Assembly (NCBI GenBank): GCA_017554615.1
Contig: JAFZHY010000006.1
Coordinates: 1-50,948, forward strand
Source: Clostridia bacterium
Lineage (GTDB): Bacteria; Bacillota; Clostridia; UMGS1840; HGM11507
Direction of reading: 5' to 3'
DNA length: 50,948 bases
The position numbers were made by a program, and so were the translations under genes. Shown here piece after piece: positions 35,494 to 45,000 of this stretch (position 1 is the first letter of the stretch; each line of letters starts with the position of its first letter). The notes under the pieces are model-generated. The model saw nothing but the letters and a program-made list of their open reading frames with translations, was not told where the DNA came from and searched no databases.

Positions 35494-36486
35494 CTATTTT
35501 ACTATTTCGTCAATTAAGTCAAGTTCTTCTTTTGAGAAAGTTGTATTCTCTTTCATCTTTATATTTTCTAAAATCTGAGTATCCTTTGATGCTCCAATTA
35601 GAACACTTGTGATTCCTTCTTTGGAATAAACCCATGAAAGAGCCATTTGAGCAAGTGTCTGCCCTCTTTCATTTGCCAGATTATTTAGTTTCTTGATTTT
35701 TTCAATAATACTTTCTGAAATTGAGTTTTCATTTAAAAATCTTCCGTCAGTTCTTACTCTGCTGTCATCTGGTATTCCTTTTAAATATCTTTCGGTAAGC
35801 AAACCTTGAGCAAGTGGACTAAAAATTATCATTCCCTTTTTCTCTTTTATTGCCATATCATAAAGTCCGTTTTCTTCTATTTTTCTGTCAAGAATAGAAT
35901 ATCTGTTCTGGTTTATTATAAACGGACAGTGAAGTTCCTTTAATATATCTGCTGCCTCTTTCATTGTTTCGCCATCGTAATTTGAAAGACCAACATAAAG
36001 AGCCTTACCGCTTTTTACAATCTGAGCCAATGCCCACATTGTTTCATAAAGAGGAGTTTCTTTATCCATTCTGTGATGATAGAATATATCAACATATTCA
36101 AGATTCATTCTTTTTAAACTCTGGTCTAAACTTGCACATAGATATTTCTTACTTCCAAATTCTCCGTATGGGCCGGGCCACATATAATACCCTGCCTTTG
36201 TACTAATAATCATTTCATCACGGTAACTTTTCATATGTTCGTTTAAAATTTTACCAAAGTTTCTTTCTGCACTTCCTGCTTCAGGACCGTAATTATTAGC
36301 AAGGTCAAAATGGGTTATACCATTATCAAAAGCAGTAAAACACATTTTGCACATATTCTCATAATTGCCTGTATCCCCAAAGTTATGCCATAAGCCTAAA
36401 GACACTGCAGGAAGTTTTAGTCCGCTTTCACCACATCTATTGTAGTCCATTATATCGTATCTTTTCTCATTTGCAACATAATTCAT
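35494..36486 (-). CDS. Aldo/keto reductase (YghZ-like)
   Basis: A 330-residue TIM-barrel NADPH reductase. The catalytic tetrad is D61, Y66 (LANNYGPEAG), K97 (ISTKAGY) and H137/H138 (FYHHRMD). The segment GYYMWPGPYGEFGSKKYL matches the YghZ/glyceraldehyde-3-phosphate reductase branch, so small aldehydes are likely substrates. AAGGAG lies 8 bases before the ATG. It follows a YgjV-like gene by 4 bases. Confidence 0.9.
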   Translation of the reverse strand: MNYVANEKRYDIMDYNRCGESGLKLPAVSLGLWHNFGDTGNYENMCKMCFTAFDNGITHFDLANNYGPEAGSAERNFGKILNEHMKSYRDEMIISTKAGYYMWPGPYGEFGSKKYLCASLDQSLKRMNLEYVDIFYHHRMDKETPLYETMWALAQIVKSGKALYVGLSNYDGETMKEAADILKELHCPFIINQNRYSILDRKIEENGLYDMAIKEKKGMIIFSPLAQGLLTERYLKGIPDDSRVRTDGRFLNENSISESIIEKIKKLNNLANERGQTLAQMALSWVYSKEGITSVLIGASKDTQILENIKMKENTTFSKEELDLIDEIVK

Positions 36487-36490
36487 AAAA

Positions 36491-37003
36491 TCAACTCCTT
36501 GTTTTTTTATAATCTAATCTGTAAAGTGCAATTATTATAGAAATCATTACAAGCACACTGCCTAAAGCAGAGCCATATGCCGAATTTGCAAAATTATATA
36601 CCAGCCAGAAAGGTGCTGAAATCAAAGAAAGAATTCTTATATTCCTTTCTCTTATAAGAAATAATGCTGTTATTTCAAAGAAAATGCCAAAAAGTGCAAA
36701 CAGGCTATATATATTTTCATAAAGTAAAATTCCTGCAATAATTAAGATAGTATAAATAGCAAATACAAAACACTTAAAATATTTTATAAAATTTTCTTTT
36801 TCTTTATTCTTTGCAACAAAGGATGAGATTAAACCTATAAAATCTAAAACTGCACCCTCAAAAGCACCTAAAAAAATATATTGCAGTATGTATAAAACTC
36901 TTGAACTTAAATTTATAAGAATTATATTTCTTCTCGTTTTGAACTGAAAACTAAGAAGAAAGGCTATAACTGCCATTATTCCTAAAACTTGTGCTGTTAT
37001 CAT
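36491..37003 (-). CDS. YgjV family inner-membrane protein
   Basis: A 170-residue, five- or six-span membrane protein matching the YgjV family (AFLLSFQFKTRRNIILINLSS at the start; QYIFLGAFEGAVLDFIGLI). The family's function is unknown; members often have a short hydrophilic tail, as here. It is transcribed from a near-consensus promoter and precedes the reductase gene with 4 bases between them. Confidence 0.8.
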   Translation of the reverse strand: MITAQVLGIMAVIAFLLSFQFKTRRNIILINLSSRVLYILQYIFLGAFEGAVLDFIGLISSFVAKNKEKENFIKYFKCFVFAIYTILIIAGILLYENIYSLFALFGIFFEITALFLIRERNIRILSLISAPFWLVYNFANSAYGSALGSVLVMISIIIALYRLDYKKTRS

Positions 37004-37052
37004 ATATTTACTCCTAATGTTTTAATAAATGAATATTATTTTATCATCTTTT

Positions 37053-37081
37053 ATTATAACAGAATTTAGTGCAATTGTCGA
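37053..37081 (-). promoter_or_regulatory. Promoter of the YgjV-reductase operon
   Basis: TCGACA (37076-37081), a 17-base spacer and a perfect TATAAT (37053-37058) lie on the minus strand, 50 bases before the YgjV ATG. Confidence 0.75.
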
Positions 37082-37150
37082 CTAAAATTAACATATAATA
37101 TTTAATTTTTAGATATAATCTCAAACTAAAGATTTAAAAAGTTTATAACA

Positions 37151-37187
37151 AAAGGTCTCTTGCGTTATTAAAACGCAAGAGACCTTT
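37151..37187. terminator. Terminator of the cohesin-dockerin-SLH operon
   Basis: The 16-base-pair stem AAAGGTCTCTTGCGTT with its complement at 37172-37187 begins 26 bases after the giant SLH gene stop on the minus strand. Confidence 0.85.
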
Positions 37188-37212
37188 ATAAATATAGTTT
37201 GTAGTAATTATA

Positions 37213-40200
37213 TTATTTTACAAAATAGCGATAAATAAATGTTACAATCTGTGCACGTGTACAAGCATCATTAGGTCCAAAACTTGTAACTGACAATCCG
37301 TTAGTTACACTTTCGTTTACTGCCCATGCAACAGCACTATTGTAATATGAATCTGTATCAACATCTTCAAATGGAATATCTGACTCTGTCATAGGATTAC
37401 TTGCAAATCTCCATAAGAATGTTACAGACTGAGCACGGTTTACAATTCCTTCAGGATCAAAAGATGTTGCAGATATACCTGATGTAATTCCGTTTTCTAT
37501 TGCCCAGATTACTGCATCATAATAGTAAGAATTTGCATCTATGTCAGCAAATAAAACTTCAGTGGCAGTTGCCTTTGGACTTCCTGCTGCACGCCATAGG
37601 AATGTTACCATCTGCGCACGTGTACATTCATCATTTGGGGTGAATGAACTTTCACTTGTGCCACTTGTAATATTCTTTTCTGTTGCCCATTTTACTGCAT
37701 CATAGAAGTAATCTGACTTCTTAACATCACCAAAATTACCTAGTGTATCTTCATCATTATTATCTTCGCCTTCTTCATCAATTTTGACAAATTCAGCATC
37801 AATTGTAATTTCTGATTTTGGCATTATAAATGTATATTCATCACCTTTTAAAGTAAGAGATATCTCATTACCATTTTTATCAAGAACAACTAACTTGGAT
37901 AGTTTATATCCCTCGTCAGGAGTTACATTGATAACTACTGTTGAATTAGGTTTTGCATTTTTTACATTAGTGTTAATTTTACCACTATCAGTTTTTGCTA
38001 ATGAAACTTTATGAGTAGAAACTATACTTCCGCCTCCGCTTGAACGACGGACAGGTGTAGCTGTAACTTCATTTGATTCAGTTTGTCCGATGCTATTTAT
38101 AGCAACAACTTTAATTGCATACTGAACACCATTTTCAAGTTCAGTTATTTTATAACTTGTCTGTTCTGGAGTGATAACAGCAACTTCAACTTCGTCTACT
38201 TTGATTACGTAATTAATAATTTCCGAACCATTTGCGCTTACATCAAATGAAACTGTTAAGCTTTTATCTCCGGCAGAAACTATTGGATCTTTTATAAACG
38301 AAGGTGCTTCAGCAGGAATTGAAATAGTGTTTGAAACAACTAATCCTGTATAAGTATCGCCAATCGCAACTAACTGAACTGATATATCGCAACCTTTGTC
38401 AGCATTTGTAACAGTGTATGTTGTACCTGTTGCACCAAAAATTTCAGTACCATTGCGTAACCATACGATATTATAATGTTCGGATTCAGGTGCGTTTTCA
38501 ATTTCCAAAGTAATTTCTGTTGTTCCTGAAAGTGTAACAGTACCGGTCAATATACTTTTTCCAACAGTAAACACATTACTTTCTACTGAACCAGAATAGT
38601 TTCCTCCGTATGTTACTACAACTGTGATATTTGCGCCTATATCGTAAGATGTAACAGTATATGAAGAAGTAGTTGCTCCCTCTATATCATTGCCATTTCT
38701 CTTCCACTGATATGTGAACACTTCGCCAATTGGCTGTTGAGTAACTGTCAACACAGTATTTTCCAATATTTCAGGTTCACTTGTTGTAACTATAACACTA
38801 CCTGTGCAAGGAGCAGGATTTATCACATATGTCTTTACAAAAGAATCTGAATAGTTACCCTTACCTGAAATGGTAACTGATGAAGTTCCTGCATTAATAT
38901 TATTATCATATGTAATATCATAATCTGTATCTGTAGCAAGAACTATGTTACCCCAAGCAACACTAACCACAGGTTTGATTTCTTCTCCTGAGTATGTGTA
39001 TTCATCAAGAATACCTGAAACAATAAATTCATTTTCTACTAAAGGTTTTGGTGTAATTGCAAATGTTTTTTCGACTACACCTGCATAGTTTCCTTTAGCT
39101 GTAACTGTTATTGCAGCTGTTCCTACATTAACATTATTGCTGTATGCTACATCATAATCTGTTGTTGAAGAAAGTGTTTGTGATGTAACTACAGGTTTTA
39201 TTTCACTACCTGTAAACACTTTATCTTCACTGTCAAATTCAAAGTAGCTTTCAACTATATTCTTAGGAGAAATTACAAATGAAATTGCAAGTTCTTGAGA
39301 AGGTTCATAATTAGCATCTCCCATTTTAGATGCAGTAAGTGTAACTTCACCTATTTTAAGGATTTCTGCTTTCCAGATGTTGTTGTCAACAACATTAAGC
39401 TTAACAACACTGTTATCTGAGCTTACAAGTTTGTATAAACCTGTACCATTACCTCCACCAACTACAATATTAATATCATCGCCATATACTGCTGAGATAT
39501 TTTCGTTTGAACCATTAATTGTAATTGCACTCTGAAGTTGTTTTGTAATTTTTGCATTATTAAAGTTATATGTTTCAGGAATTGAGTAATTATCCTTATC
39601 TTCACCGCTAAGTATAAATCCGTTGATTGATACTGTATAGTCATCATCTACATCTTTTGCACTATACTCTGAAGCTGTTGCAGAAGTCATGTCAATATAA
39701 ACACTGTCATCACCCACAACTCCATCAACACCTAATGCACCACTAATTACACCCGGATCAGTTGTACCATCATATACTTTTGCAACTGAAACATCACCAT
39801 CAGATAGATTTAAAACTTTTTTAGCTATAGTAAGAATTGCAGTAGTTTCTCCGATATGTCCAGGAATTTGTGGATTTAGGCTATCAGGTGTATTATCTTC
39901 ATAATGTGCCTTTATACCATACTTACCAGCATTAACTGGTTTTACATCAGAAGTAGGATACTCTGTTCCTTCAATACCTGTATATGTATAAGTCCATGTA
40001 TATCCACTTGATGGCTGATTTGAATAACTGCCTGCAACTGTATATGCATCTCCATATACAGTATTCACATCATTAAGAGTAATTTCTACTGTAGATTTGT
40101 TTTTAAATTCAAAGTTTATTACAACATCTGTATCGTTAAAGTTATTTGTTGAAACTGCAACAACTACTGAATCAGTAACATCTGCTGCCTGTGGGGTTGG

Positions 40201-42822
40201 AACGACAACTTTAAGAATATCTCCATCAATACCAACTCCATTTTTCTTAACATAAGTGCCTTCTTCCTTAACTGAATATGTAACGGCACCGGCGTCGGAA
40301 GGAATATCATTGATAATTGTGCTAAGATTGAAAGAATATTCTTTCTGACCTTGAACTACATTTAATGAAAGTAATGTCTGCGCATCAGATGGCATAAGCA
40401 CTGGAGAATCAGCTTTGGTTATTTTTCCGTTTGCCACAACAGTTTGTGATTTCAAAGTGTAGTTCTTTACTGAATCTTTAAGTGCAACTGTAACATTAAC
40501 ATTTGCGTTTTCTGATGCATTTTTATCTTCATATACTGCACTTACAATATCATAGTCAACGCCTTTTTGTAGTGTATCGCTACCCTTTAAGCCATCGAAA
40601 GAAACACTAACAACTGAAGCATCGTTTGTTTGTGCATTATATTTCTTATCTGCAACTACTGCTGATTTTAATTCAATTTCTGCAGGTGTAATATTCCAGT
40701 ATCCGTATGCAACTCCTGTGTAGTTTCCTGTTCCTTCCACTGCAATTATATACGCATCATCGCTTACATCTTTTGCAGAAACAGTTGAATTCTGAATATC
40801 TTCCAATATAATATATCCATCTTCTGATACTCCATAAACATTTGTTACTTCAGGTGTAACAAGACTGCCTGTATATGGTACGGTTATTGGATTAGATGAA
40901 TCTGTCTCTACTGCATCCCCTGCCCCAAATTTTAGAGAAACTTTTGCTCCTTCAATAGATTTAGGGTTTATAATAACAATAAAATCATTTTGAGCTTTAT
41001 TATCCTTATCTTCGTATGCAACAGATACAGTATAAGTTCCCGCATCTAAAATTATATTATTTTGTTCTCCGTTTATTTTAATGGTTTGTGCTTCGCCAAG
41101 AGGAGAACCTGCCATAGTTGACGCAGCAAACATATTAGCAGAAAGAGTATAGCCTTCCTCGTTATATGTGCCAACAAATGTTTCTCCATCTTTACTCAAA
41201 CCGTTTGGTAGGTTTTTCCAAGAAATTATACCGGCATCTTTCCCTGTAACATTAACCACAACTGAGCCTTTATAATCTTTGTAATTATCCATATCAGTTG
41301 CTTTATAATAAAGGGTTACTCTTTGTCCTTCACCAGTATATTCTGCGGTAATCTGACTAGTTAATGATGCAGGTTGTTCGCATAAAGCATCTGTATACCA
41401 GGAAATTTTCGCAGATACATTTTCGTTGTTTATCCCTGTAACATTTTCCTGAGAAGGAAGTTCGGCATATGTTGTTGTGTATTTTTTTGTCATTTCATTA
41501 ATTCCGTTTACAATCTCAGCTTTATTGATTATCCACGAAATCTGTATATCATTTGTACTGCCATTTTCCCAGACAGTATTATCCTTATCTTTTAACGATG
41601 CAGTTGCAGTATATGTTTTTGCATCCTTACCGCTTGTTTCACCTGTTATTAAAACATAATCATCATCAGGAACTTCAGAATATTCAAAGGTCTGAACTTC
41701 TCCTGTATATGTGATAACATCACTTGAAGCAACTGGCTTTGTAATTTCTAATGGTTCAACTGTAATCTCCTGAGTTGTTGTTTTATTACCGTATGCAACT
41801 GTCCAGCTTGTATCTACAACTGTAAGATATGTATCTGTATCAATAACACATTGAGCTGTTACATCTTCCGTTGCTCCGCTTTCGTATGTCGCAGTTACCA
41901 CCATACCTGTTTTATCAAACTTCTCAAACGCTATGTAGTTAACTTTTGTCGGTGGAGTTGTAACAGTAATATAGTCTATACTGTCAAGAACTGTTACATT
42001 GAAAACGCAAGTACAGTCATTATATTTTGCAGTTAATATGTTTTTGCCAACTTGAAGTCCCATTTCAGGAATGAAAATTTCAAAATCTTCCCACTCACTG
42101 TCTCCCTGTGTATAAGAAACACTTTCGCCAGAATCATTTATATATACGAAAGACTGAACCATCTCTTTAATATCTTCAACAGAACTATCTGTATAAATAT
42201 TTCCTGATACTTCGCCAACTGAGATTGCAGGAGCCTGAACAACTGTAAATTGTCCTGCTTTTCCTCCGTTAACATTTCCGTCAATTACATATGTATTTTC
42301 TTTACCTGATATGCCTGTTGTTTCTACTAAACATATATTTCTTAAATCAGTTTCTGTAAGATCTGTTTTTGCAGTTAGAAATAATTTAAACAATGTTCCA
42401 GATGTAACAACCTGACCTTTTTTTATAATACCACCATTTGCAAGGCCCTGTACAAGTGCAACGCCATCGCCATAAGTTGTAGTAAGCTGCGACGGAGTAT
42501 TAAGCACACCTTCATAACTTCCTTCATCTCCGTAAGAGAATTCAACTTTATCAGGGTCATAACCTATCAAAAGATTATATCCTTGCATACTGTCATCTGC
42601 AACTGAAGGGTTGCCTATGTAATTTACATATAAACAGAAATTTTCATTTGCAGCAACTTCAGTTATCTTTTCAGTTTCTTCCTCGTTGTAATATTCAAAT
42701 GTAAAATATAGTGTTTTGCCGTTATCACCATCTGCAACATTAGCTGCGAAACCAGTTGTCATTCCCATTAACATTGAAACAGATAAAATCAACGCAAGCA
42801 CTTTTTTCATAATCTGGCTCAT
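37213..42822 (-). CDS. Giant secreted surface protein: cohesin-like domain, Ig-like/YDG-type repeats, FN3, three SLH domains
   Basis: The 1869-residue protein has a signal peptide (MSQIMKKVLALILSVSML, cleaved near AANV). Residues about 30-195 look cohesin-like (GYNLLIGYDPDKVEFS, GTLFKLFLTAKTDL). Residues about 200-1370 carry many Ig-like units with NYSG/NYAG-type motifs, resembling YDG/MBG/Big repeats. Two further Ig-like units (about 1380-1510, YQWKRNGNDIEGA), an FN3 domain (about 1510-1600), an InlB-like B-repeat (about 1602-1680) and three SLH domains (1697-1869, TRAQ motifs) follow. It is probably an S-layer-linked scaffold or adhesin. The ATG at 42822 follows AAGGAGG; it is the last gene of a three-gene operon. 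Confidence 0.88.
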   Translation of the reverse strand: MSQIMKKVLALILSVSMLMGMTTGFAANVADGDNGKTLYFTFEYYNEEETEKITEVAANENFCLYVNYIGNPSVADDSMQGYNLLIGYDPDKVEFSYGDEGSYEGVLNTPSQLTTTYGDGVALVQGLANGGIIKKGQVVTSGTLFKLFLTAKTDLTETDLRNICLVETTGISGKENTYVIDGNVNGGKAGQFTVVQAPAISVGEVSGNIYTDSSVEDIKEMVQSFVYINDSGESVSYTQGDSEWEDFEIFIPEMGLQVGKNILTAKYNDCTCVFNVTVLDSIDYITVTTPPTKVNYIAFEKFDKTGMVVTATYESGATEDVTAQCVIDTDTYLTVVDTSWTVAYGNKTTTQEITVEPLEITKPVASSDVITYTGEVQTFEYSEVPDDDYVLITGETSGKDAKTYTATASLKDKDNTVWENGSTNDIQISWIINKAEIVNGINEMTKKYTTTYAELPSQENVTGINNENVSAKISWYTDALCEQPASLTSQITAEYTGEGQRVTLYYKATDMDNYKDYKGSVVVNVTGKDAGIISWKNLPNGLSKDGETFVGTYNEEGYTLSANMFAASTMAGSPLGEAQTIKINGEQNNIILDAGTYTVSVAYEDKDNKAQNDFIVIINPKSIEGAKVSLKFGAGDAVETDSSNPITVPYTGSLVTPEVTNVYGVSEDGYIILEDIQNSTVSAKDVSDDAYIIAVEGTGNYTGVAYGYWNITPAEIELKSAVVADKKYNAQTNDASVVSVSFDGLKGSDTLQKGVDYDIVSAVYEDKNASENANVNVTVALKDSVKNYTLKSQTVVANGKITKADSPVLMPSDAQTLLSLNVVQGQKEYSFNLSTIINDIPSDAGAVTYSVKEEGTYVKKNGVGIDGDILKVVVPTPQAADVTDSVVVAVSTNNFNDTDVVINFEFKNKSTVEITLNDVNTVYGDAYTVAGSYSNQPSSGYTWTYTYTGIEGTEYPTSDVKPVNAGKYGIKAHYEDNTPDSLNPQIPGHIGETTAILTIAKKVLNLSDGDVSVAKVYDGTTDPGVISGALGVDGVVGDDSVYIDMTSATASEYSAKDVDDDYTVSINGFILSGEDKDNYSIPETYNFNNAKITKQLQSAITINGSNENISAVYGDDINIVVGGGNGTGLYKLVSSDNSVVKLNVVDNNIWKAEILKIGEVTLTASKMGDANYEPSQELAISFVISPKNIVESYFEFDSEDKVFTGSEIKPVVTSQTLSSTTDYDVAYSNNVNVGTAAITVTAKGNYAGVVEKTFAITPKPLVENEFIVSGILDEYTYSGEEIKPVVSVAWGNIVLATDTDYDITYDNNINAGTSSVTISGKGNYSDSFVKTYVINPAPCTGSVIVTTSEPEILENTVLTVTQQPIGEVFTYQWKRNGNDIEGATTSSYTVTSYDIGANITVVVTYGGNYSGSVESNVFTVGKSILTGTVTLSGTTEITLEIENAPESEHYNIVWLRNGTEIFGATGTTYTVTNADKGCDISVQLVAIGDTYTGLVVSNTISIPAEAPSFIKDPIVSAGDKSLTVSFDVSANGSEIINYVIKVDEVEVAVITPEQTSYKITELENGVQYAIKVVAINSIGQTESNEVTATPVRRSSGGGSIVSTHKVSLAKTDSGKINTNVKNAKPNSTVVINVTPDEGYKLSKLVVLDKNGNEISLTLKGDEYTFIMPKSEITIDAEFVKIDEEGEDNNDEDTLGNFGDVKKSDYFYDAVKWATEKNITSGTSESSFTPNDECTRAQMVTFLWRAAGSPKATATEVLFADIDANSYYYDAVIWAIENGITSGISATSFDPEGIVNRAQSVTFLWRFASNPMTESDIPFEDVDTDSYYNSAVAWAVNESVTNGLSVTSFGPNDACTRAQIVTFIYRYFVK

Positions 42823-42837
42823 TTTGTTCCTCCTTGT

Positions 42838-43524
42838 TTATTTAAAAGAATTTATCTTTCCTGTACCATACTGTAAAATTAACAATGCATCTTTAACACC
42901 ACAAACACCATCACCATCAACATCTGCGGCAACTCTTTGCGCTTCAGTAGCAGGATACTTGCCCACACCTATCTGTAAAACAATCAACGCATCCTTAACA
43001 CCAAAGTTGCCATCATTATCTATGTCTCCCAATGTATATGCAGGCATTTCTACATCAGCAGCATAATTAAGGGGTATTTTAACAAGATCAGCTCCCTGCA
43101 TACTTGTTGATATATAAAGTGAGAGGTCAGTTGTATCAGTTGGTAATATAGGATAAACATTAAAGTTTATATTAGAACCTTCTGCTTCAACCTGGTCTAT
43201 GTAATAGATATCAGTATCTACTGTAGGTAAACCACTGCCCTCAACCATTATTACTCCGTAATATTCGCCTTCAACTGCTGCTTTATATGTTACTTCAAGT
43301 CTGTCTGAATTCATATACCACTTTTCGTCATCTTCATCAGCATCAAGATTCTTTAATGTAACACTAACCTCAGTATCTCCTTTAAATGGCTTTATTTCAA
43401 CATCATCATTCGTTCCAATGTCGTAAAAGCCATCTGCTTTAATTGTGTCAGCTGCCATTACCGAAACACAAGGAATGGCAATAACCAATAAAGCAAGGAC
43501 CATAATACAAATTAATTTTTTCAT
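42838..43524 (-). CDS. Secreted dockerin protein
   Basis: A 228-residue protein: signal peptide (about 1-24), a beta-rich module (25-160) with YYGVIMVEGSG and YYIDQVEAEGSN-type strands seen in other clostridial secreted proteins, and a type I-like dockerin (163-228). Two 12-residue calcium loops are clear: DIDNDGNFGVKD and DVDGDGVCGVKD, each followed by ALxxLQ. A dockerin would bind a cohesin on the cell surface, and both neighbours have cohesin-like domains. The N-terminal module has no recognised enzyme motif. It lies 23 bases after and 15 bases before its neighbours. Confidence 0.9.
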   Translation of the reverse strand: MKKLICIMVLALLVIAIPCVSVMAADTIKADGFYDIGTNDDVEIKPFKGDTEVSVTLKNLDADEDDEKWYMNSDRLEVTYKAAVEGEYYGVIMVEGSGLPTVDTDIYYIDQVEAEGSNINFNVYPILPTDTTDLSLYISTSMQGADLVKIPLNYAADVEMPAYTLGDIDNDGNFGVKDALIVLQIGVGKYPATEAQRVAADVDGDGVCGVKDALLILQYGTGKINSFK

Positions 43525-43547
43525 TCTTTTCTCCCCTTTTTGTCAAT

Positions 43548-44771
43548 TTAATTTATGTCAAGTTGGTTAATTAATATTTTCGCCAACTGTGCACGGGTTG
43601 CAAACTCTTTTGGGCTCAATGTTTCCGGGCTGGTTCCTGATATCAGTTTATTGTATATTCCCCAATAAACCGAACTTTTTGCCCATTCAGATATATCGGT
43701 ACTGTCTTTAAATGTACTGTTGTATATAGGATAGAACTGAATTTCATTGCCAATTCCATCACCCGAATATCCATGCAATATCTTCATTGCTGCCTCACGG
43801 GTAATTGCTTCTTCGGGTTCAAAAGTTGTATCTGATGTTCCTTTTATATACCCGTTTGAAAACCCCCATTTGATTGCAGATATAAATTCCGGAATCTGTC
43901 CATCTGTATCCAAAAACGGAAGTTCAACATCAACTACAGGTCTTTCACACATTCTCCAGAGCACTGTAACAAACTGTGCACGAGTAACTTTTTCATCAGG
44001 ATTAAAGCAACCATTTGTATCACCTATAAACAAACCGAGTTTTGCTGCTTCAATAATATAAGATTCAGCATAATGTCCACTGATGTCAGGAAATGTATGT
44101 TCTGAGACAGTTTCTTTATCAATACTGTCTTCTTTATCATTTTTTTCAGGTTCTGTTTCCTGTTCTGCATCATCATATTCACCACCCGAAGACGGTTGTT
44201 CAGAAACAGAGGTGTCTTCAGAAGGCTCTTCATTAACTGCATCATCAGGCTTTACAATTATTTCATCCATTATATCCGGTTCATTATCGGGGTTTGTTGG
44301 CAAATCGGTATTTTGATAATCACCTGCAATAACAAATTGTATATCTTTATTATTCTCATCAGCAAAAACTATATCTTTTAGTTTAAATTCAAATGTTTCA
44401 ATATTTTCTTTTGCTGTAAATAGATAATGTGCTACAGGTCCATCTCCATTAAATGTTTTCAAAGAGGCAGCCGCAACAATCGCTCCACCGTCTCCTTCGG
44501 GGTTGGTTGCTGAAATGGCACCAGACAGACGTTCATCTATTATAACATCATCACATATCATAACATCGCTGTTATATGCCAACATAAACTGAACAGCACA
44601 AAATCCTGGATTATTAGAAATCTCTACCGATACTTCAAATTTTTCTCCTGCTTTTGGTAAATTATGCGGCACAGATAATTCAAATATCGCTGAGTCAGTC
44701 CCCGCACCAACAGGAATTACTGCTGATATTACAAAAAATATCAACAGACACATAATAAGATGTTTTTTCAC
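43548..44771 (-). CDS. Cohesin-like protein anchored by SLH domains
   Basis: A 407-residue secreted protein. After a signal peptide (about 1-23), residues 27-150 form a cohesin-like domain (PKAGEKFEVSVEISNNPG, FCAVQFMLAYNSDVM). Residues about 155-225 are an acidic Ser/Glu/Asp-rich linker. Three SLH domains (227-407; TRAQ, TREA, TRAQ) should bind pyruvylated cell-wall polymers. This is the layout of a minimal anchoring scaffoldin. The start is a GTG at 44771 after GGGGG. It is the first gene of the operon, behind a strong promoter. Confidence 0.88.
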   Translation of the reverse strand: MKKHLIMCLLIFFVISAVIPVGAGTDSAIFELSVPHNLPKAGEKFEVSVEISNNPGFCAVQFMLAYNSDVMICDDVIIDERLSGAISATNPEGDGGAIVAAASLKTFNGDGPVAHYLFTAKENIETFEFKLKDIVFADENNKDIQFVIAGDYQNTDLPTNPDNEPDIMDEIIVKPDDAVNEEPSEDTSVSEQPSSGGEYDDAEQETEPEKNDKEDSIDKETVSEHTFPDISGHYAESYIIEAAKLGLFIGDTNGCFNPDEKVTRAQFVTVLWRMCERPVVDVELPFLDTDGQIPEFISAIKWGFSNGYIKGTSDTTFEPEEAITREAAMKILHGYSGDGIGNEIQFYPIYNSTFKDSTDISEWAKSSVYWGIYNKLISGTSPETLSPKEFATRAQLAKILINQLDIN

Positions 44772-44811
44772 TAATCATCCCCCACAATATTTTCAATTTA
44801 TAATTTGATAT

Positions 44812-44841
44812 ATTTTACCATATAAATCCTTATATTGTCAA
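44812..44841 (-). promoter_or_regulatory. Promoter of the cohesin-dockerin-SLH operon
   Basis: A perfect TTGACA (44836-44841), an 18-base spacer and an extended -10 TGG-TAAAAT (44812-44817) lie on the minus strand, 41 bases before the GTG. It is inside the otherwise decayed gap after the giant LRR gene. Confidence 0.75.
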
Positions 44842-44874
44842 ATGTTTTTATACCACAAATCACAAAAGTTTCAT

Positions 44875-45000
44875 TTAAATTTTGTTTTTCTTTGCCGCAA
44901 ATGCACCATACCCAAAACTGGTTACACTATCAGGAATAATTATACTTTTAAGACTTTCACAGAGATAAAAAATGCAAGATGATTGTTCTGTGTTTTCATC
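44875..45000 (-). pseudogene. Decayed BspA-like LRR fragment
   Basis: On the minus strand, in a different frame from the upstream giant gene and directly after its stop, 41 codons read CESLKSIIIPDSVTSFGYGAFAA and then a stop (44875-44877). This matches the unit SLTNITIPDSVTSIGDYAF repeated in the upstream gene. No ribosome site or start codon is evident, so it is a remnant of an LRR gene, not a working protein. Confidence 0.65.

Noticed and set aside
42716-43066. A 116-codon plus-strand open frame
   Set aside because: It is antisense to the dockerin coding sequence and the start of the SLH giant, with repeats that mirror the two dockerin loops.
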